Made by a program: the position numbers and the translations under genes
NCBI GenBank assembly: GCA_021850555.1
Contig: JAJZLX010000277.1
Coordinates: forward strand, 372-15,940
Length of the DNA: 15,569 nt
DNA from: Pseudomonadota bacterium
GTDB taxonomy: Bacteria; Pseudomonadota; Gammaproteobacteria; Steroidobacterales; Steroidobacteraceae
Direction of reading: 5' to 3'
In this document: one piece after another, positions 14,693 through 15,569 of the stretch
Layout: the number at the start of each line of letters is the position of its first letter
How positions within the stretch are numbered: the first letter of the stretch is position 1
Notes under the pieces: model-generated
What the model saw: the letters and a program-made list of their open reading frames with translations, nothing else
Told to the model about the DNA's origin: nothing
The model's database searches: none

Positions 14693-14855
14693 AGCAATGC
14701 AGTTGTCACTACGACCTCAACCGTCTCAACTCGCAAGCCGCTCGATCTCGCGGCACGATCTCCTTCTCCCGCATCACACGCTTACCGCTGCCTCTTGCGC
14801 ATGCACGGGCGCGGCACTCGAGCATTCACGAGGCACTCCGTCGGAGAGATAGCGC

Positions 14856-15569
14856 ATGACCCCTACCGCCGAACCGCATCCCGAGGGACTTCAGCTCATC
14901 TCCAAGGCTGTAGCTGTAGGCCCCTGCCGCTGCTGAACCACTTTCTCAGGCGGCTGGCCATCGAGCGCATCCTGTTCGAGCGCGTCCCCGCCGGCGACCG
15001 ACGCCAGAAACTTGCCCCCGCGGTCGGGCTCGGCGTGCTGCTGCGCAACATCCTGCTTGCGCGCCGGCCGCTGTACGGCCTTGCCGAGTGGGCGAGCCGC
15101 TTCGAGCCGGCGCTCCTGGGGCTGCCCGCCGAGGCTCCTCAATACTTCAACGACGACCGGGTCGGGCGGTGTCTCGATGCGCTGTTCCGCTCAAACCGCG
15201 CCACGTTGATGACGGAGATCGTGGTGCACGCCGTCGAGGAGTTCGATCTGGACCTGACCGAGATCCATAATGACTCCACGACGGTCACCTTCACCGGTCA
15301 GTACGTGGAGGCCAACGGCAAGCCCGCGCAGGGGCGTCCGACTCACCGTATAACGTACGGCGTGAATAAGGACTTCCGCCCTGATTTGAAGCAGTTGCTG
15401 TTCATCCTGACGACGACCGCTGACGGGGCCGTGCCGATCTTCTCGCACGTCGATCACGGGAACACGACCGACGATACGACGCACATCCGCACCTGGGAGA
15501 GCCTGCGCAAGCTCACCGGCACCGCCGACTTCCTGTACGTGGCAGATTGCAACGAGTACGCGACATGAT
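14856..15569 (+). mobile_element. IS1634-family transposase, 5' part, with apparent frameshift (runs off window)
   Basis: DDE transposase of the IS1634 family, of which about 235 codons are in the window. ATG 14856 has GGAGAG seven bases upstream and gives 'MTPTAEPHPEGLQLISKAVA', a typical start, but this frame stops at 14934-14936. The family-like continuation 'PLPLLNHFLRRLAIERILFE' is in another frame, entered at the C-run 14921-14924, which needs one extra base. The second frame then stays open to the edge: 'LYGLAEWASRFEPALLGLP', 'YFNDDRVGRCLDALFRSN', 'IHNDSTTVTFTGQY' with the first catalytic Asp, 'PIFSHVDHGNTTDDTTH' and 'LYVADCNEYAT' with the probable second Asp. As sequenced, the protein would be broken. 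A 6-base tandem duplication (GCTGTA, 14907-14918) sits just before the shift. Confidence 0.8.

Noticed and set aside
1..15569. CRISPR arrays, long direct repeats, ribosomal RNA
   Set aside because: Looked for and not seen; the only repeats are short inverted repeats and one 6-base tandem duplication.

Overview
The window is high-GC DNA with dense, compact genes. Gene content points to a proteobacterium, probably a gammaproteobacterium: an outer-membrane TonB-dependent receptor, OmpA-type lipoproteins, a YhaO/YhaN-like SbcCD pair and FNR-type operator sequences. The lineage is inferred from gene families only; no ribosomal or other marker gene is present.

Left part (1-4146): the tail of a CBS-domain protein; a 0.5-kb spacer with two strong hairpins; a TonB-dependent receptor; then, on the other strand, a 60-codon stub of an EamA/DMT exporter cut off where the receptor gene ends, followed by 300 bp of apparently degraded sequence.

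Centre-left (4147-7868): a two-gene operon on the minus strand encodes a Mre11/SbcD-like nuclease and an SbcC/Rad50/YhaN-like ATPase, overlapping by 14 bases. The ATPase has no CxxC zinc hook and carries a small beta-rich insert mid-coil instead.

Centre (8430-11735) is the most interesting part. Two units face each other and overlap at their 3' ends. The plus-strand unit is a Rieske ferredoxin gene broken by a stop codon in its second cluster motif, then a small helical protein joined in frame to a DUF2249 domain. The minus-strand unit is a polytopic membrane protein resembling haem-copper oxidase subunit I/NnrS (with a threefold internal repeat), a double DUF2249 protein, and a DUF59/MIP18-type Fe-S assembly factor. 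Each unit is preceded by a TTGAY-N4-GTCAA site of the FNR/DNR/ANR type, and the minus unit also follows the C-terminal remnant of a Crp/FNR-family regulator. I infer an oxygen- or nitrogen-oxide-responsive redox/Fe-S module, now partly decayed.

Right part (11736-15569): a 3' tRNA-Pro-like fragment (a possible integration scar), about 0.8 kb with no gene I can support, a tandem pair of DUF4398 lipoproteins (the second with an OmpA peptidoglycan-binding domain), a DUF6788 protein, and divergently from it the start of an IS1634-family transposase with an apparent frameshift, running off the window end.
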